NCBI GenBank assembly: GCA_907163375.1
Contig: CAJQUW010010279.1
Location: 186,001-250,000, forward strand
Direction of reading: 5' to 3'
Length of the DNA: 64,000 bases
From: Prostheceraeus crozeri
Lineage: Eukaryota > Platyhelminthes > Polycladida > Euryleptidae
Part shown: piece after piece, positions 40,501-44,090 of the stretch
How positions within the stretch are numbered: the stretch's first letter is position 1
Layout of the letters: each line of letters begins with the position of its first letter
Notes under the pieces: model-generated
The model's input: only the letters and a program-made list of their open reading frames with translations
What the model was told of the DNA's origin: nothing
Databases searched by the model: none
Program-made: the position numbers and the translations under genes

Positions 40501-40980
40501 AAGCACCATTTTATGCCCTAATTAGTAATTATGCTGTAAATTATTATGCTGTAAAAGCAGCGATGTGGGGCAAAACCACAGAAACAGTGGCAAATAATGA
40601 GTTGCTTTTACTAATAAGTCTCAAACAATTGTTGAAGATCTGTTATTCCCTAAACAGACGAATATTAAAAGGTTTGAGCACATTTATAACCAAGAACCGT
40701 GAAGAATTATATATTTTTTCAGATAACATCAACTTACTTGAGCAATCAAAGTACCCTTCACTTTGAATGCTACTTGGGGATGGAATCGAATTTGCACACC
40801 AGGGTCGACAGTCACGCGAATATGCTTTGGTATAGTGACATCAGCCTTCGCCACATACGGTGAGTGTGCAGCGAGAAGTCTAGTATTCGTGCTTATAATG
40901 GCATCAAGAACCGTATTTCCATAGCAGACTCCTGTGATAGTGGCCACTATCGCCAACGTCAACACGGAGACGATTTGCAT
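1122..40980 (-). CDS. bark: Bark beetle/Anakonda-like SRCR and beta-helix protein, 19 coding exons, 3' end outside window
   Basis: Nineteen exons join in one frame to 1772 codons. Exons in transcription order: 40980-40738, 40090-39924, 39442-39252, 38283-38039, 35404-35180, 32589-32194, 30648-30458, 29503-29303, 27420-27233, 22602-22011, 17491-17053, 15721-15464, 15403-15284, 14263-13838, 12555-12409, 7781-7567, 6675-6282, 1950-1711, 1559-1122. Every junction has a GT donor and AG acceptor and phases agree throughout. Residues 1-21 form a signal peptide. SRCR domains lie near 108-207 and 1002-1112, each embedded in Asn/Gly-rich parallel beta-helix (PbH1-like) sequence. A third block seems to begin near 1750. 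Drosophila Bark is an extracellular, membrane-anchored protein of about 3100 residues at tricellular junctions with triple SRCR-containing repeats. The C-terminal part, including any lectin domain and membrane anchor, is expected beyond the left edge. Family assignment rests on domain order and repeat pattern, recognised by eye; an ortholog search would settle it. Confidence 0.85.
1711..1950 (-). CDS. bark: bark-like exon 18 (beta-helix repeats)
   Basis: This exon codes residues 1547-1626. It opens KFEFGIRGYFADITVSKNRF, a clear beta-helix rung, and continues with FVDNVVKGNTDC and ANIMRNNFL. The acceptor is TTTCAG and the donor is CTT|GTAAGT; both ends are phase 0. No ATG lies near its start, so it is an internal exon. 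Confidence 0.88.
2299..2790. repeat. Imperfect direct duplication, about 230-bp unit, two copies
   Basis: Both halves share 'caaatcctccgtgtcatgac' and 'agccttggagagg' (2322-2355 and 2566-2597), followed by similar downstream text such as 'atcacaaact' and 'aaagatgta'. They are diverged copies of one unit side by side. Part of the unit ('cataattaact..aaaagat') recurs at 33670-33710. Confidence 0.6.
2940..3090 (+). repeat. Dispersed repeat, copy A
   Basis: Shares 'tttcactgcatgctgaca' and flanking phrases ('ccgca..gaat', 'ctcccac') with 34150-34480. The second copy is interrupted by a piggyBac-type MITE, so this copy shows the uninterrupted arrangement. No coding content. Confidence 0.55.
3474..3583. 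repeat. Left arm of Penelope terminal inverted repeat
   Basis: Reverse complement of 4870-4980 with only a few mismatches over about 110 bp. It contains 'tgctccacccgtcttcag', which on the minus strand reads CTGAAGA-hairpin-GAAA. Confidence 0.9.
3514..3562 (-). ncRNA. Hammerhead-ribozyme-like motif, inverted copy
   Basis: On the minus strand, CTGAAGA (3556-3550), the same GGGTG/CACCC hairpin, and GAAA (3531-3528). In this copy the base before CTGAAGA is C rather than A, giving a better stem I pairing than the copy at 4890. Confidence 0.45.
3637..4575 (+). pseudogene. Penelope-type reverse transcriptase (partial) with GIY-YIG endonuclease
   Basis: 312 codons are open. RT motifs: IGSPLSSCLASLFM at the start, catalytic LWKRYVDDTLVV (YVDD), then PFLDIRIQRR and TTVYRKPTASDRYLDY, typical of Penelope-like RT. 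A linker follows, then a C-terminal GIY-YIG nuclease: VVYRQRCGDCDAYYVSET with the C-x2-C pair, RARERKKEH, ISEHCHKLNH and RRNSYFE near the end. The N-terminal half of the RT is missing. The ATG at 3637 is probably not a natural start. The usual YIG is YVS here, an unusual change beside the catalytic tyrosine. Confidence 0.85.
4870..4980. repeat. Right arm of Penelope terminal inverted repeat
   Basis: Inverted copy of 3474-3583. It begins 'agcttctagtcactctctgt' and ends 'gaattcatcatattat'. The arms lie 1.29 kb apart around the RT open frame. Confidence 0.9.
4890..4940 (+). ncRNA. Hammerhead-ribozyme-like motif in Penelope terminal repeat
   Basis: CTGAAGA at 4896-4902 is followed by a hairpin with GGGTG (4904-4908) and CACCC (4916-4920) arms, then GAAA at 4921-4924 and GCAATAAA. 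TGC before the core can pair with GCA after it as a short stem I. Penelope-like elements are known to encode small type I hammerheads in their terminal repeats. One extra base sits between the core and stem II, so activity is uncertain. A second copy lies at 3514-3562 on the minus strand. Confidence 0.45.
5081..5861. repeat. Large inverted repeat (arms about 350 bp), Penelope-terminus-like
   Basis: Left arm 5081-5452 and right arm 5522-5861 are near-perfect reverse complements around a loop of about 70 bp. The right arm carries CTGATGA (5802-5808), a short hairpin and GAAA (5826-5829), then CCGGTATGGCAATAAA. This resembles the hammerhead-bearing termini of Penelope-like elements. No RT is present, so this may be a head-to-head pair of terminal repeats with the coding part lost. 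Confidence 0.7.
5790..5850 (+). ncRNA. Hammerhead-like core in inverted repeat
   Basis: CTGATGA at 5802-5808, stem II formed by GATAC (5811-5815) with GTATT (5820-5824), and GAAA at 5826-5829. A minimal ACCGGT stem III and TGGC (5836-5839) follow; TGGC can pair with GCCA (5798-5801). The left-arm copy reads GTGATGA instead, so it is less complete. Confidence 0.4.
6055..6238. repeat. 26-bp tandem repeat, about 7 copies
   Basis: The unit CTGACTGGCTTTAGCACTTC plus TATATT repeats at 26-bp spacing with only one G/T change. A single diverged unit ('attgactggctttcgcactt') at 5901 just upstream is the likely source. The array lies in the intron immediately after exon 17, ending 43 bases from its donor. 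Confidence 0.9.
6282..6675 (-). CDS. bark: bark-like exon 17 (beta-helix repeats)
   Basis: This exon codes residues 1415-1546. The rungs include YTISQCHMTDNGIGMFSDHN and YVADNVFLNNK. I chose the donor AAA|GTGAGC (exon end 6282) because it gives exit phase 0 and joins exon 18 in frame. The open frame continues to a TAA at 6237, but a donor there breaks the frame. A 26-bp tandem repeat starts 43 bases into the following intron. Confidence 0.88.
7103..7188. repeat. Perfect 28-bp hairpin
   Basis: 7103-7130 (atatgacaaattttcgcggt...) and 7161-7188 are exact reverse complements separated by 30 bp. The inner arm contains a GTCGAC palindrome. It lies in the intron between exons 17 and 16. It may be a small MITE-like insertion or a transcription-coupled hairpin. 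Confidence 0.85.
7567..7781 (-). CDS. bark: bark-like exon 16 (beta-helix repeats)
   Basis: This exon codes residues 1344-1415 and includes the rung VIVENSNITNNTWGICITHY. The acceptor is TTCCAG and the donor is GACG|GTGAGT. It leaves two bases completed by exon 17 to an Arg codon. Confidence 0.9.
8768..8986. repeat. Foldback/MITE-like inverted repeat, about 67-bp arms
   Basis: 8768-8834 (gcaagcagcaaaactaaccg ...) pairs with 8919-8986 with about ten mismatches, around an AT-rich centre. It probably is a small non-autonomous DNA transposon. Its family is not recognised. Confidence 0.7.
9301..12152. repeat. Minisatellite of 39-bp units, about 70 copies
   Basis: The unit is GTTTCAAAATTCGGGTATAT followed by TCGGGCATATTTACCGAAA (39 bp). 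It contains two versions of a 10-bp half (TCGGGTATAT/TCGGGCATAT), and several units of 29 bp have lost one half. Because 39 is divisible by 3, long open frames of 230-420 codons appear on both strands; these are not genes. The array lies in the intron between bark-like exons 16 and 15. No function is evident. Confidence 0.97.
12165..12285 (-). repeat. tRNA-derived SINE, copy 2, abutting the 39-bp array
   Basis: Contains GGATGCCCTTCCTG and the B-box region TCGGGGCTAGACC as in the other copies (minus orientation). The tRNA head end is altered beyond 12266. It starts about 13 bp after the last 39-bp unit. Confidence 0.7.
12409..12555 (-). CDS. bark: bark-like exon 15
   Basis: This exon codes residues 1295-1343 (LLDWNPSWREENVTFFNAKK and onward). 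The acceptor is TTTCAG and the donor is ACG|GTAAGT; both ends are phase 0. Confidence 0.88.
12670..13837. other. Intron 15-14: nothing recognised, with a GC-richer block
   Basis: 13290-13800 is noticeably richer in GC than its surroundings and ends 'ggacaacaacaacagcaaag'. That could be the tail of an old retroposon, but no protein or repeat family was recognised. Open frames at 13251-13726 show no motif. Confidence 0.35.
13838..14263 (-). CDS. bark: bark-like exon 14 (beta-helix repeats)
   Basis: This exon codes residues 1153-1294 with rungs LRESVLSNNLGSGLALRS and LTQCSLENNAGSGMEY. The acceptor is TTGCAG and the donor is CAG|GTGAGC; both ends are phase 0. It corresponds in position to exon 5 of block 1. 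Confidence 0.93.
14306..14957. mobile_element. Tc1/mariner-like MITE or transposon remnant
   Basis: The ends are imperfect inverted repeats: left TACAGTGCTGGAGAAAAAA, right (inverted) TACATGACTGGCGAAAAAA, both followed by CGGCCA. Both are bounded by TA, the target site of Tc1/mariner elements. The 652-bp interior shows no transposase. It sits in the intron just upstream of the exon 14 acceptor. Confidence 0.6.
15284..15403 (-). CDS. bark: bark-like exon 13
   Basis: This exon codes residues 1113-1152 and has the post-SRCR segment RGWAGVRMAIT...GGLLDYFRMEYTPALM. The intron separating it from exon 12 is only 60 bp (15404-15463), the shortest in the gene. The acceptor is TTGCAG and the donor is ATG|GTGAGC. 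Confidence 0.9.
15464..15721 (-). CDS. bark: bark-like exon 12 (SRCR domain 2)
   Basis: This exon codes residues 1027-1112, nearly the whole second SRCR domain. The motifs are GRWGSVCNNGFS, ARVVCSQLGL, STVHCQSYDLDIRECAADG, EHTCSHNEDVRIRC, with the full cysteine set. The acceptor is TTTCAG and the donor is AAG|GTGAGT; both ends are phase 0. Confidence 0.95.
16129..16743. mobile_element. pogo/Tigger-like element remnant with TIRs
   Basis: The left end CCGTATATCTTCTAACAGAA and right end (inverted) CCGTATATCCTCTAATAGAA form TIRs flanked by TA. On the minus strand, 16573-16680 encodes an acidic tail (DLDQEEVDVPSDDELMVI then stop), as found at the C-terminus of pogo/Tigger transposases. The remainder of the transposase is gone. 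Confidence 0.6.
16795..16965 (+). mobile_element. LINE 3' end fragment, copy 1
   Basis: Shares with 31960-32165 the phrases 'aaagattga', 'gacgtt', 'cttgttcattttcttgtg' and 'catgaataaagaaat'. The other copy also retains the last codons of the LINE ORF, so both are 5'-truncated inserts of one family. Confidence 0.7.
17053..17491 (-). CDS. bark: bark-like exon 11 (start of second repeat block)
   Basis: This exon codes residues 880-1026. It opens block 2 with GGPIKLSRPDENLPAGQYLV, then TLTLQPGVKLLFMDSVGLFV, which parallels exon 1. It ends with the start of SRCR 2 (VRLVRPGGTLNETEGRVEVF). The acceptor is TTCCAG, the donor is AAG|GTGAGT and the exit phase is 0. Confidence 0.93.
17658..18545. repeat. 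Direct repeat pair flanking the left foldback arm
   Basis: 17658-17825 and 18407-18545 share 'cttgctgtagaaattaagta', 'gtatgtt' and 'ttctgtga' in the same order. They bracket the left arm of the larger foldback. Confidence 0.7.
17838..19189. repeat. 1.35-kb foldback: about 545-bp inverted arms
   Basis: Left arm 17838-18383 and right arm 18649-19189 are about 90% complementary over their whole length. For example 'tagctatcatatctttgagt' at 18208 matches the reverse complement near 18810. The centre is about 265 bp. There is no open frame with recognisable domains. It lies in the long intron between exons 11 and 10. Possible origins are a foldback transposon or an inverted duplication. Confidence 0.85.
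19614..21070 (-). mobile_element. PIF/Harbinger DNA transposon with TIRs and CAG target-site duplication
   Basis: The left end GGGCCTATTCTTCGATTGAT and the right end are exact inverted copies for at least 25 bp. The 3-bp duplication CAG flanks both sides (19611-19613 and 21071-21073), as expected for PIF/Harbinger (TWA/CWG). The 1457-bp element holds one transposase gene on the minus strand and no separate Myb-like gene, so it is probably not autonomous. Confidence 0.92.
20149..20856 (-). pseudogene. PIF/Harbinger transposase (DDE superfamily 4), C-terminus broken
   Basis: 235 codons from ATG 20856. There is an N-terminal helical region (RFSCAEVEEIL, FLLALGYYASGDF), an HTH-like GDSHGISKTAVHASVSRV, then DDE motifs FPGVCGVIDGTLIEI (first Asp), DRKGKHSLNVMAI, VAVHDARVLRES and GVLIGDSAYPLL (second Asp). 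The frame then ends. The expected third acidic residue in a 'vIE..fG.lK' motif appears only in another frame (VIEISNQKLRRI, near 20060). A frameshift near 20170 has therefore disabled the protein. Typical transposases are about 350-400 residues. Confidence 0.88.
21074..22010. other. Intron sequence, nothing recognised
   Basis: AT-rich intron between the Harbinger element and bark-like exon 10. Open frames at 21572-21883 lack motifs. Confidence 0.4.
22011..22602 (-). CDS. bark: bark-like exon 10 (long beta-helix exon)
   Basis: This is the largest exon, residues 683-880. It has many beta-helix rungs (for example VKNTTFVENGGLIMQDSRN, VIDNVFERNTGSFVV and LQIHYNRFVDN) and the closing motif ITKNYWGPVS. 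That motif recurs as CRYNWWGVTS in exon 19 and marks the end of each beta-helix block. The acceptor is TTTCAG and the donor is GAG|GTGAGT. Confidence 0.93.
23590..23890 (-). mobile_element. LINE reverse-transcriptase C-terminal remnant
   Basis: Translation on the minus strand, crossing stops and frame changes, shows RRVRWFGHV, then RHTRWIDVVIKDLQTCGV and further down an Ala/Leu-rich end. This is the typical closing part of LINE ORF2 proteins (RLRWFGHV...W.DVV..DL...G). It is heavily decayed. Confidence 0.65.
24258..24350 (-). repeat. SINE tail, copy 3 (3' part only)
   Basis: Contains 'ctgggggcttgagcagtgct' and 'gacatagtcagac' like the 3' bodies of the other copies. The tRNA head is missing. 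The next 1.4 kb (24350-25800) shows nothing recognisable. Confidence 0.6.
25810..26290 (+). repeat. Dispersed repeat (about 430-480 bp), copy 1
   Basis: Matches 48820-49245 in reverse orientation. Shared blocks include 'gaactagtctcgagaggcaa' (with the partner 'cccctcgagattagttct'), the GCGCGC next to a GGCCAATCAC box, and the 'tgcaatggtag' region. It is probably a MITE-like element; the ends were not resolved. Confidence 0.6.
27233..27420 (-). CDS. bark: bark-like exon 9
   Basis: This exon codes residues 620-682 and includes LVNVTRVSKSIQGG. The acceptor is TACCAG and the donor is CACAA|GTAAGT, leaving one base of a codon. That base joins exon 10 in frame directly, so the open frame at 26325-26528 is not needed as an exon. 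Confidence 0.88.
27436..28450 (-). mobile_element. LINE fragment: RNase H domain and 3' UTR
   Basis: Minus-strand translation starts with TIWTDGSVIGRL near 28420 (first RNase H Asp) and reaches AEMVAIQHAL in another frame. It continues with the last RNase H motif LQWLPGHSNISGNDTADALA and an end with CGVNHDIPHLLCSCP. This order is typical of I/Jockey/R1-type LINEs that carry RNase H. The ORF ends at 27639 and the 3' UTR runs to about 27440. Frameshifts occur near 28260 and 28170. It is inserted 16 bp upstream of the exon 9 acceptor region, and is much richer in GC than its neighbourhood. Confidence 0.82.
27639..28250 (-). pseudogene. LINE ORF2 C-terminal part (RNase H)
   Basis: 204 codons, open, include VSLQWLPGHSNISGNDTADA (RNase H His/Asp) and CELSRLRCNGHSLLLNSYLH with a CxC-type tail. 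The reverse transcriptase is absent. Insertion or decay removed the start. Confidence 0.8.
29303..29503 (-). CDS. bark: bark-like exon 8 (beta-helix repeats)
   Basis: This exon codes residues 553-620 with rungs SRFLSNERAGLNITTAG and ATTFLSNRGHALDVRNQ. The acceptor is TTTCAG and the donor is TTG|GTGAGT. The phase matches exons 7 and 9. Confidence 0.9.
30165..30320. repeat. 69-bp tandem duplication, 2.3 copies
   Basis: 'ttcaagcattaaagtaattc' recurs at 30172 and 30241, with 'cgccttcagaaagagtggaa' following each time. It lies in the intron between exons 8 and 7. Confidence 0.9.
30458..30648 (-). CDS. bark: bark-like exon 7 (beta-helix repeats)
   Basis: This exon codes residues 490-553. It shows beta-helix rungs VYVKNSNFSANRQRGLTVKS and VVDTSFERNEFDAGLKI. 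The acceptor is CAACAG and the donor is CGG|GTAAGT. It leaves two bases of a Gly codon completed by exon 8. Confidence 0.9.
31671..31840 (+). repeat. tRNA-derived SINE, copy 4 (complete)
   Basis: Reads TGGTCTCCTTGGCACAGTGG (A box), then GGTTCGGAGGTC (B-box-like), GGCAGGAAGGGCATCCGG, and a body ending GTCCAAGCCCCCAGTGTGG. It is the best-preserved full-length copy in plus orientation. Confidence 0.82.
31895..32165 (+). mobile_element. LINE 3' end fragment, copy 2
   Basis: Encodes FLYSVYKIWNYLPVEC and NCFKERLKNVNL, the typical last residues of a LINE reverse-transcriptase ORF. A 3' UTR follows, ending 'catgaataaagaaatcttat'. It ends 29 bp before the bark-like exon 6 donor at 32194. The same 3' UTR is at 16795-16965. 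Confidence 0.72.
32194..32589 (-). CDS. bark: bark-like exon 6
   Basis: This exon codes residues 358-489. It includes a segment like LERTFQGSSVCRMRLPTGRF and a W/P-rich stretch (LLTTWPVDGTPTRLF), the non-helix insertion between beta-helix parts in Bark-type proteins. The acceptor is TTTCAG and the donor is CAG|GTCAGA; both ends are phase 0. The plus strand here is also open, but the splice signals and protein pattern belong to the minus strand. Confidence 0.85.
32836..33500 (+). mobile_element. LINE ORF2 end, in two parts separated by an insert
   Basis: 32836-33000 encodes QTLHNKFLKLVTGRLFRTNP, and 33370-33480 encodes FKISFLHVRERFHNKLPFEI; both are typical of the last 100 residues of LINE reverse transcriptases. 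Between them, and just upstream (32720-32835), are two inverted pieces rich in TCG/CGA ('gtcgcat', 'aaaacgtcg'). These may belong to an unrelated insert. Confidence 0.6.
34133..34480 (+). repeat. Dispersed repeat, copy B, interrupted by a MITE
   Basis: Corresponds to 2940-3090 ('tttcactgcatgctgaca' shared). The match is broken at 34204-34360 by the piggyBac-type MITE, so the pre-insertion sequence can be inferred from copy A. Confidence 0.55.
34208..34356. mobile_element. piggyBac-type MITE, 149 bp, with TTAA target-site duplication
   Basis: Flanked by TTAA at 34204-34207 and 34357-34360. The ends are CATCTTGAGCCCC and GGGGCTCAAGAGG, a 13-bp inverted repeat with one mismatch. A subterminal palindrome GGACGTGCACTGCACGTCC is at 34223-34241. 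No coding capacity. TTAA duplication is diagnostic of piggyBac transposition. Confidence 0.88.
34585..35135. repeat. Inverted repeat with Penelope-terminus-like arms
   Basis: 34585-34722 pairs with 35009-35135 with mismatches. Both arms carry the motif ...AAAGGCT-hairpin-GAAATATTGGGA (plus strand at 35068-35092, minus strand near 34625-34660), like the terminal motifs of the other Penelope-type hairpins here. The centre (34730-35000) is AT-rich, ending in ATT repeats. It ends 45 bp before the exon 5 donor. Confidence 0.65.
35180..35404 (-). CDS. bark: bark-like exon 5 (beta-helix repeats)
   Basis: This exon codes residues 283-357. It contains parallel beta-helix rungs such as CQINQNRGHGMNIST and VTSTENGGHGGDLH, with the 'N..GHG' turns characteristic of PbH1 repeats. 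The acceptor is TTGCAG and the donor is ATA|GTGAGT; both ends are phase 0. Confidence 0.9.
35405..38038. other. Long intron between exons 5 and 4: nothing recognised
   Basis: No transposon with recognisable ends was found. A GC-rich patch at 36290-36410 carries repeated 'ccgaccggtc' phrases. The open frames at 36256-36552 and 37399-37749 have no recognisable domain and no convincing splice sites. Confidence 0.4.
38039..38283 (-). CDS. bark: bark-like exon 4 (end of SRCR 1 and following strand region)
   Basis: This exon codes residues 200-282. The last SRCR cysteine lies in VVSLQCWGIN, followed by a beta-rich segment (FWKGFEFYNTTLELKTLHTT) typical of the sequence after each SRCR in Bark proteins. 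The acceptor is TTACAG, the donor is GAG|GTAAGA and the exit phase is 0. Confidence 0.9.
38436..38616 (-). repeat. tRNA-derived SINE, copy 5
   Basis: On the minus strand it starts at the GTCTCCGTGGCACAATAG head (A-box-like), followed by CGAGCCCC, CAGGAAGGGCATCCGGACTG and the tail 'CCAAGCCCCCAG'. It is full length. Confidence 0.8.
38640..38735 (-). repeat. Penelope-type terminal fragment with hammerhead-like motif
   Basis: On the minus strand: CTGATGC (38723-38717), a GGTT/AACC hairpin (38715-38704), GAAA (38703-38700), then TGTATTGGTAAATAAA. The layout matches the other Penelope termini here. It directly follows SINE copy 5. The last core base (C instead of A) would weaken a ribozyme. Confidence 0.5.
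39252..39442 (-). CDS. bark: bark-like exon 3 (core of SRCR domain 1)
   Basis: This exon codes residues 137-200 and holds the middle of SRCR domain 1: SNVACRELGF, then CTGRENSILDC and DVC. These supply the expected SRCR cysteine ladder. The acceptor is TTGTAG and the donor is GTC|GTAAGT. The frame continues into exon 4 with one base carried over. Confidence 0.93.
39924..40090 (-). CDS. bark: bark-like exon 2 (start of SRCR domain 1)
   Basis: This exon codes residues 82-137. It begins GTATQRIVFTKH and leads into the first SRCR domain at VRLVDGSEVRMGKL (about residue 108), with the first SRCR cysteine in WAGVCSRNR. The donor is GAGA|GTAAGT. The exon ends with two bases of a Glu codon completed by exon 3. 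Confidence 0.9.
40380..40432. repeat. Small hairpin
   Basis: 'gcgacaattcttgtat' and 'atacaggaattgtcgc' are inverted copies with one mismatch across an AT-rich loop. It lies in the first coding intron. Confidence 0.6.
40556..40690 (+). repeat. Dispersed repeat copy 1 (pair with 49344-49470)
   Basis: 'agcagcgatgtggggcaa' and 'agtctcaaacaattgttgaa' are shared in order with 49344-49470. One frame of the second copy reads AAMWGNITEALENNELLFTN, which looks like decayed coding sequence of an unidentified element. The first copy overlaps the end of the intron next to exon 1. Confidence 0.7.
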
Positions 40981-40988
40981 GAAGATGA
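40738..40988 (-). CDS. bark: bark-like exon 1 (first coding exon, signal peptide)
   Basis: The start codon is at 40980-40978 and the exon codes residues 1-81. The N-terminus (MQIVSVLTLAIVATITGVCYG) is a typical signal peptide ending in a small-residue cleavage site. The rest carries a DPGVQIRFHP strand motif like the 'PGV..LF' motif repeated in exon 11. The donor is CAA|GTAAGT, phase 0. Upstream, a run of T followed by ATAG ends at 40989, so 40988-40981 is 5' UTR spliced from an upstream non-coding exon that I could not locate. The open frame extends upstream to another Met inside the predicted intron; I prefer the Met at 40980 because of the splice site. Confidence 0.85.
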
Positions 40989-42019
40989 CTATAAAAAAGA
41001 GAAAACACACAAAGTAACTTCATGTGAAATTATTACTTCTATCATTATTGGATGTTTTTGCCATGTTTTTGCCACGTGTTTCCATTTTTCAGAACTTTAT
41101 AATTCAGAAATAAATACAAAGGAATTCAAATATATTAATTTTGAAGTAACAAGTGCTATGCCTATAATTAAAATACTAAAGAAAACCAAAAACATTTAAG
41201 TGTCAAAGTAACCAGACGACCTAGCCAAAGCCAGTTTCTGTCTATCAATCTCCTTCATATTCCCAGATTGCAGTGCTAGGGCGCTGCATCACATCAACAC
41301 GATATATATGCTTTTCATGATGGCCTCCAGTGCTTCAAGAAAAGCCACTGAATTCTGCGTGGAGAGTTTGAAAATAATTCACTCTATCATATTAATTCGT
41401 CTGATGGAGAAAAAATAGGGATATCTTATTAATATTGATAGATAAAACGGTTGACATAATTTTGTACAATTTTCACCTGCAATTCGTAACCCATGACTAA
41501 TCATCTGTTCGATGAAAGTTAAAGCCGCTCTATATCTTCGAAGTGACCATGTTAAGTGAGGTTTAGCATTCAGTACAAATATAGGAATCATAATCTCCAC
41601 TAGAATGACAAAGAAGTTGATAGTCCTTGCGAGGACTTTTTTCAGTTTCTCAATGACAAGCCATGTAGAGTCAGTCACAAATTAAAAGTGTGAAGCAAGG
41701 CCTATAAATTAACAACTTTGTTTCATTCGGTAAAAGACAAGCCATGTAAATTGGATCTCTATTTCAATCAGTCTCACAAATTCAACTTTCAAGAAGCATG
41801 ATATAATCTGCACAAAACGTCACAAATGCTTAATGGAATACAATATAAAATAGTATAAAATACATATAATATTGCTGAAAGTCAGTCATCAACAGGTACT
41901 TGCTGAGTCGAGCTTCGAACCTCAACCTTAACACTCAAATTGAATACGTACATGGTTTGTGGCAAAATTCACGATTTTTTGAGTGCCTCCTAAAAATGTG
42001 CTTTCATCTATTAAGACTG
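40989..42019. other. 5' intron of bark-like gene: nothing recognised
   Basis: Sequence upstream of the exon 1 acceptor. The minus-strand open frame at 41379-41678 has no recognised domain. The 5' UTR exon and promoter were not found here and may lie beyond the copia element. Confidence 0.4.
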
Positions 42020-42024
42020 CTTGT

Positions 42025-42200
42025 TGTTATATTTGTATTCATATTCTCTGCATGATGCATTTTATATTGTGTTTTGTACTGTGTTCTTACACGTTTTCTA
42101 TTGTGTTTCAGATATTGCCGAGTGGGGCTTAGAATACATCTGAGTCTATGCCAAACAAGAGTTTTGAATTACTCGCAGTCGCATGTAAAAAGGTTTAACA
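42025..42200 (+). repeat. copia 5' LTR (176 bp)
   Basis: Begins TGTTATATTTG and ends GGTTTAACA. It is identical to the 3' LTR except for an extra 'gtcgca'-type 6 bases and one missing G near the end. Confidence 0.95.
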
Positions 42201-42202
42201 TT

Positions 42203-42219
42203 TGGTAGCAGAGCGTGGT
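42203..42219 (+). promoter_or_regulatory. copia primer-binding site (initiator Met tRNA)
   Basis: TGGTAGCAGAG, two bases after the LTR, is complementary to the 3' end of animal initiator tRNA-Met including CCA. The match continues partly with TGGTT. Confidence 0.85.
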
Positions 42220-42231
42220 TGGTGCTGCAAC

Positions 42232-43093
42232 ATGGCGGGAATCAACTTGAAAGCCCCACCGGTGATGAGAGAGGAAACGTCATTTAAAGATTGGAAGAGA
42301 GATTGAGGTATGGAGAATATTCACGGATTTGCCTTTGGAGAAGCAGGGACCTGCAGTTCTTCTGTCGCTGAAAGGTCGAGCAAGGGAGGCAGCTTTGGAA
42401 TTGGAGATAAGGGATCTTTCGGAGGAAACTGGTTTGGATCTCATTATCATGAAGCTCGACACGCTGTTTGCAAAGGACAAGGACGAACTGGCATGAGGCG
42501 CATGAGAGATTCGAAACAATGAAGCGATCTCCACAAACGCCCATAGACGAGTATTTGCAGGCCTTCGATCACTTGTACAACGTTGTGAAGAAACACGGTA
42601 TGGTGCTGCCGGAGGGTGTATTGGCGTACAGGCTGCTTGCGTCTTCGAATCTTACAGCAAACGAACATAAGCTGGCTCGTGCAACAACGGATAGTCTGAC
42701 CTACAAGGGAATGGCTACTTGTCTAAAGAAGATAGCCGGAAATTTCAAGGTTCCAGGAGATACACCCGTGGGTGTGACGGTGAAGCAAGAAGCTCTGGAA
42801 TGCAGCTCAAGTAAAAACGGATACTGAGGAAACCGTCTTGCATGCCAATAATGGATTCGCTGGTCGTGGTCGTCCATATCGTCGTTATTCAAAACTATGG
42901 CCGTGGTCGAGGATACAATAATGGCGCTCGGAACTCATCGACTCAAGGACGCCAAACTAACAGACCAGGACCTGATGGTCAGCCAAGTAGATGCAAGGTG
43001 TGTGGATCAATCTTCCACTGGGCAGCTAAATGCCCGGATAAGTTGCCAAAGGAAAATGAGAAAGAAACGATACTGATGTTCACATCGTCTTGA
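42232..43093 (+). CDS. copia Gag with zinc knuckle (frame broken)
   Basis: Starts MAGINLKAPPVMREETSFKD at 42232. It then shifts frame near 42303 (VWRIFTDLPLEKQGPAVLL, as in copia Gag), again near 42495 (HERFETMKRSPQTPIDEYL) and near 42830. A CX2CX4HX4C zinc knuckle, CKVCGSIFHWAAKC, lies at about 42992-43033. Gag forms the cytoplasmic particle that packages element RNA. As written the frame is not continuous. Confidence 0.8.
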
Positions 43094-44090
43094 TGACTCA
43101 GAATGATGGGATCGTGACTGACACATTCGGCATGGCAATCTTGGACACAGGCTGCACGAAGACCGTCTGCGGAGAGAAATGGCTGGAATGCTTCCTCGAT
43201 GGATTAGAAGAAAGGGAAAAGCTGGGATTGGATGAGACGTCGTCAAACAGCGTGTTTCGTTTTGGTGATGGAAAACGAATGAAGTCTTCGAAAACGCTTA
43301 AGTTGCCCTGTCGGATGTCCTCACAAGATGTTTTCATCACGACTGACGTTGTTAAGGCCGACATCCCACTTCTGTTCAGCAAGATGGCAATGAAGCGTGC
43401 AGGCACTGTAATTGACTTCGCCGAAGATAAGGTCACCATGCTTGGATCAAGCGTGGAAACCTTCCAGAATAGTGCTGGGCACTACTGCATCTATCTTGGT
43501 CCTGACACTGGCATTCAAGATAGCCTGGTTGCGTTTGAGGACCGCGGGAAGACTCGTAAAGATGAAGCATCAAAATTGCACAAGCAGTTCGGCCATGCCA
43601 GTGCGTCGAAGTTGATAGATCATTTGAAACGGGCCAATCGAGATGATTCAGAACTCTTCGAAGCCATTCAGCGTGTTGAAGAGGAATGCTCCACCTGCCT
43701 AAAGTTCAAGAGACCTAGACCAAGACCAACGGTTTGGTCTTCCAATAGCCACTACGTTCAATGATGCAGTTGCAATGGATCTCAAGCAAGTGGAAGGATT
43801 TGCGTTCTTACATCTGATTGACATGGCTACGAGGTACAGTGCTGCAGCCATCGTTCAGAATAAGAAAGCAGAGACCATCATTGAAGCCATATTTCGCATC
43901 TGGATAAGTGTGTTCGGAGCACCTCGTCGGTTTTTGTCCGACAATGGCGGAGAGTTCAATAACGAGAATTTTCCGCAGCATGGCAGAAAACTACAATGTG
44001 ACCGTTTTTGACTACCGCAGCAGAAAGTCCGTGGAGTAATGGCTTGGTCGAAAAGGTACAATGGAGTGCTGGGTGAAAGTGTTCGGAAAA
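43090..44090 (+). CDS. copia protease and integrase (N-terminal and catalytic core), frame broken
   Basis: Protease: AILDTGCTKTVCG (catalytic DTG) at about 43135-43173. Integrase zinc-binding HHCC: HKQFGHASASKLIDH to CSTCLKF (43577-43710). Catalytic core: AMDLKQV (first Asp, about 43772), LSDNGGEF (second Asp, about 43940) and ESPWSNGLVEK (Glu, about 44020). Breaks occur near 43740, 43980 and 44040. Protease cuts the polyprotein; integrase inserts the cDNA. Confidence 0.85.
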
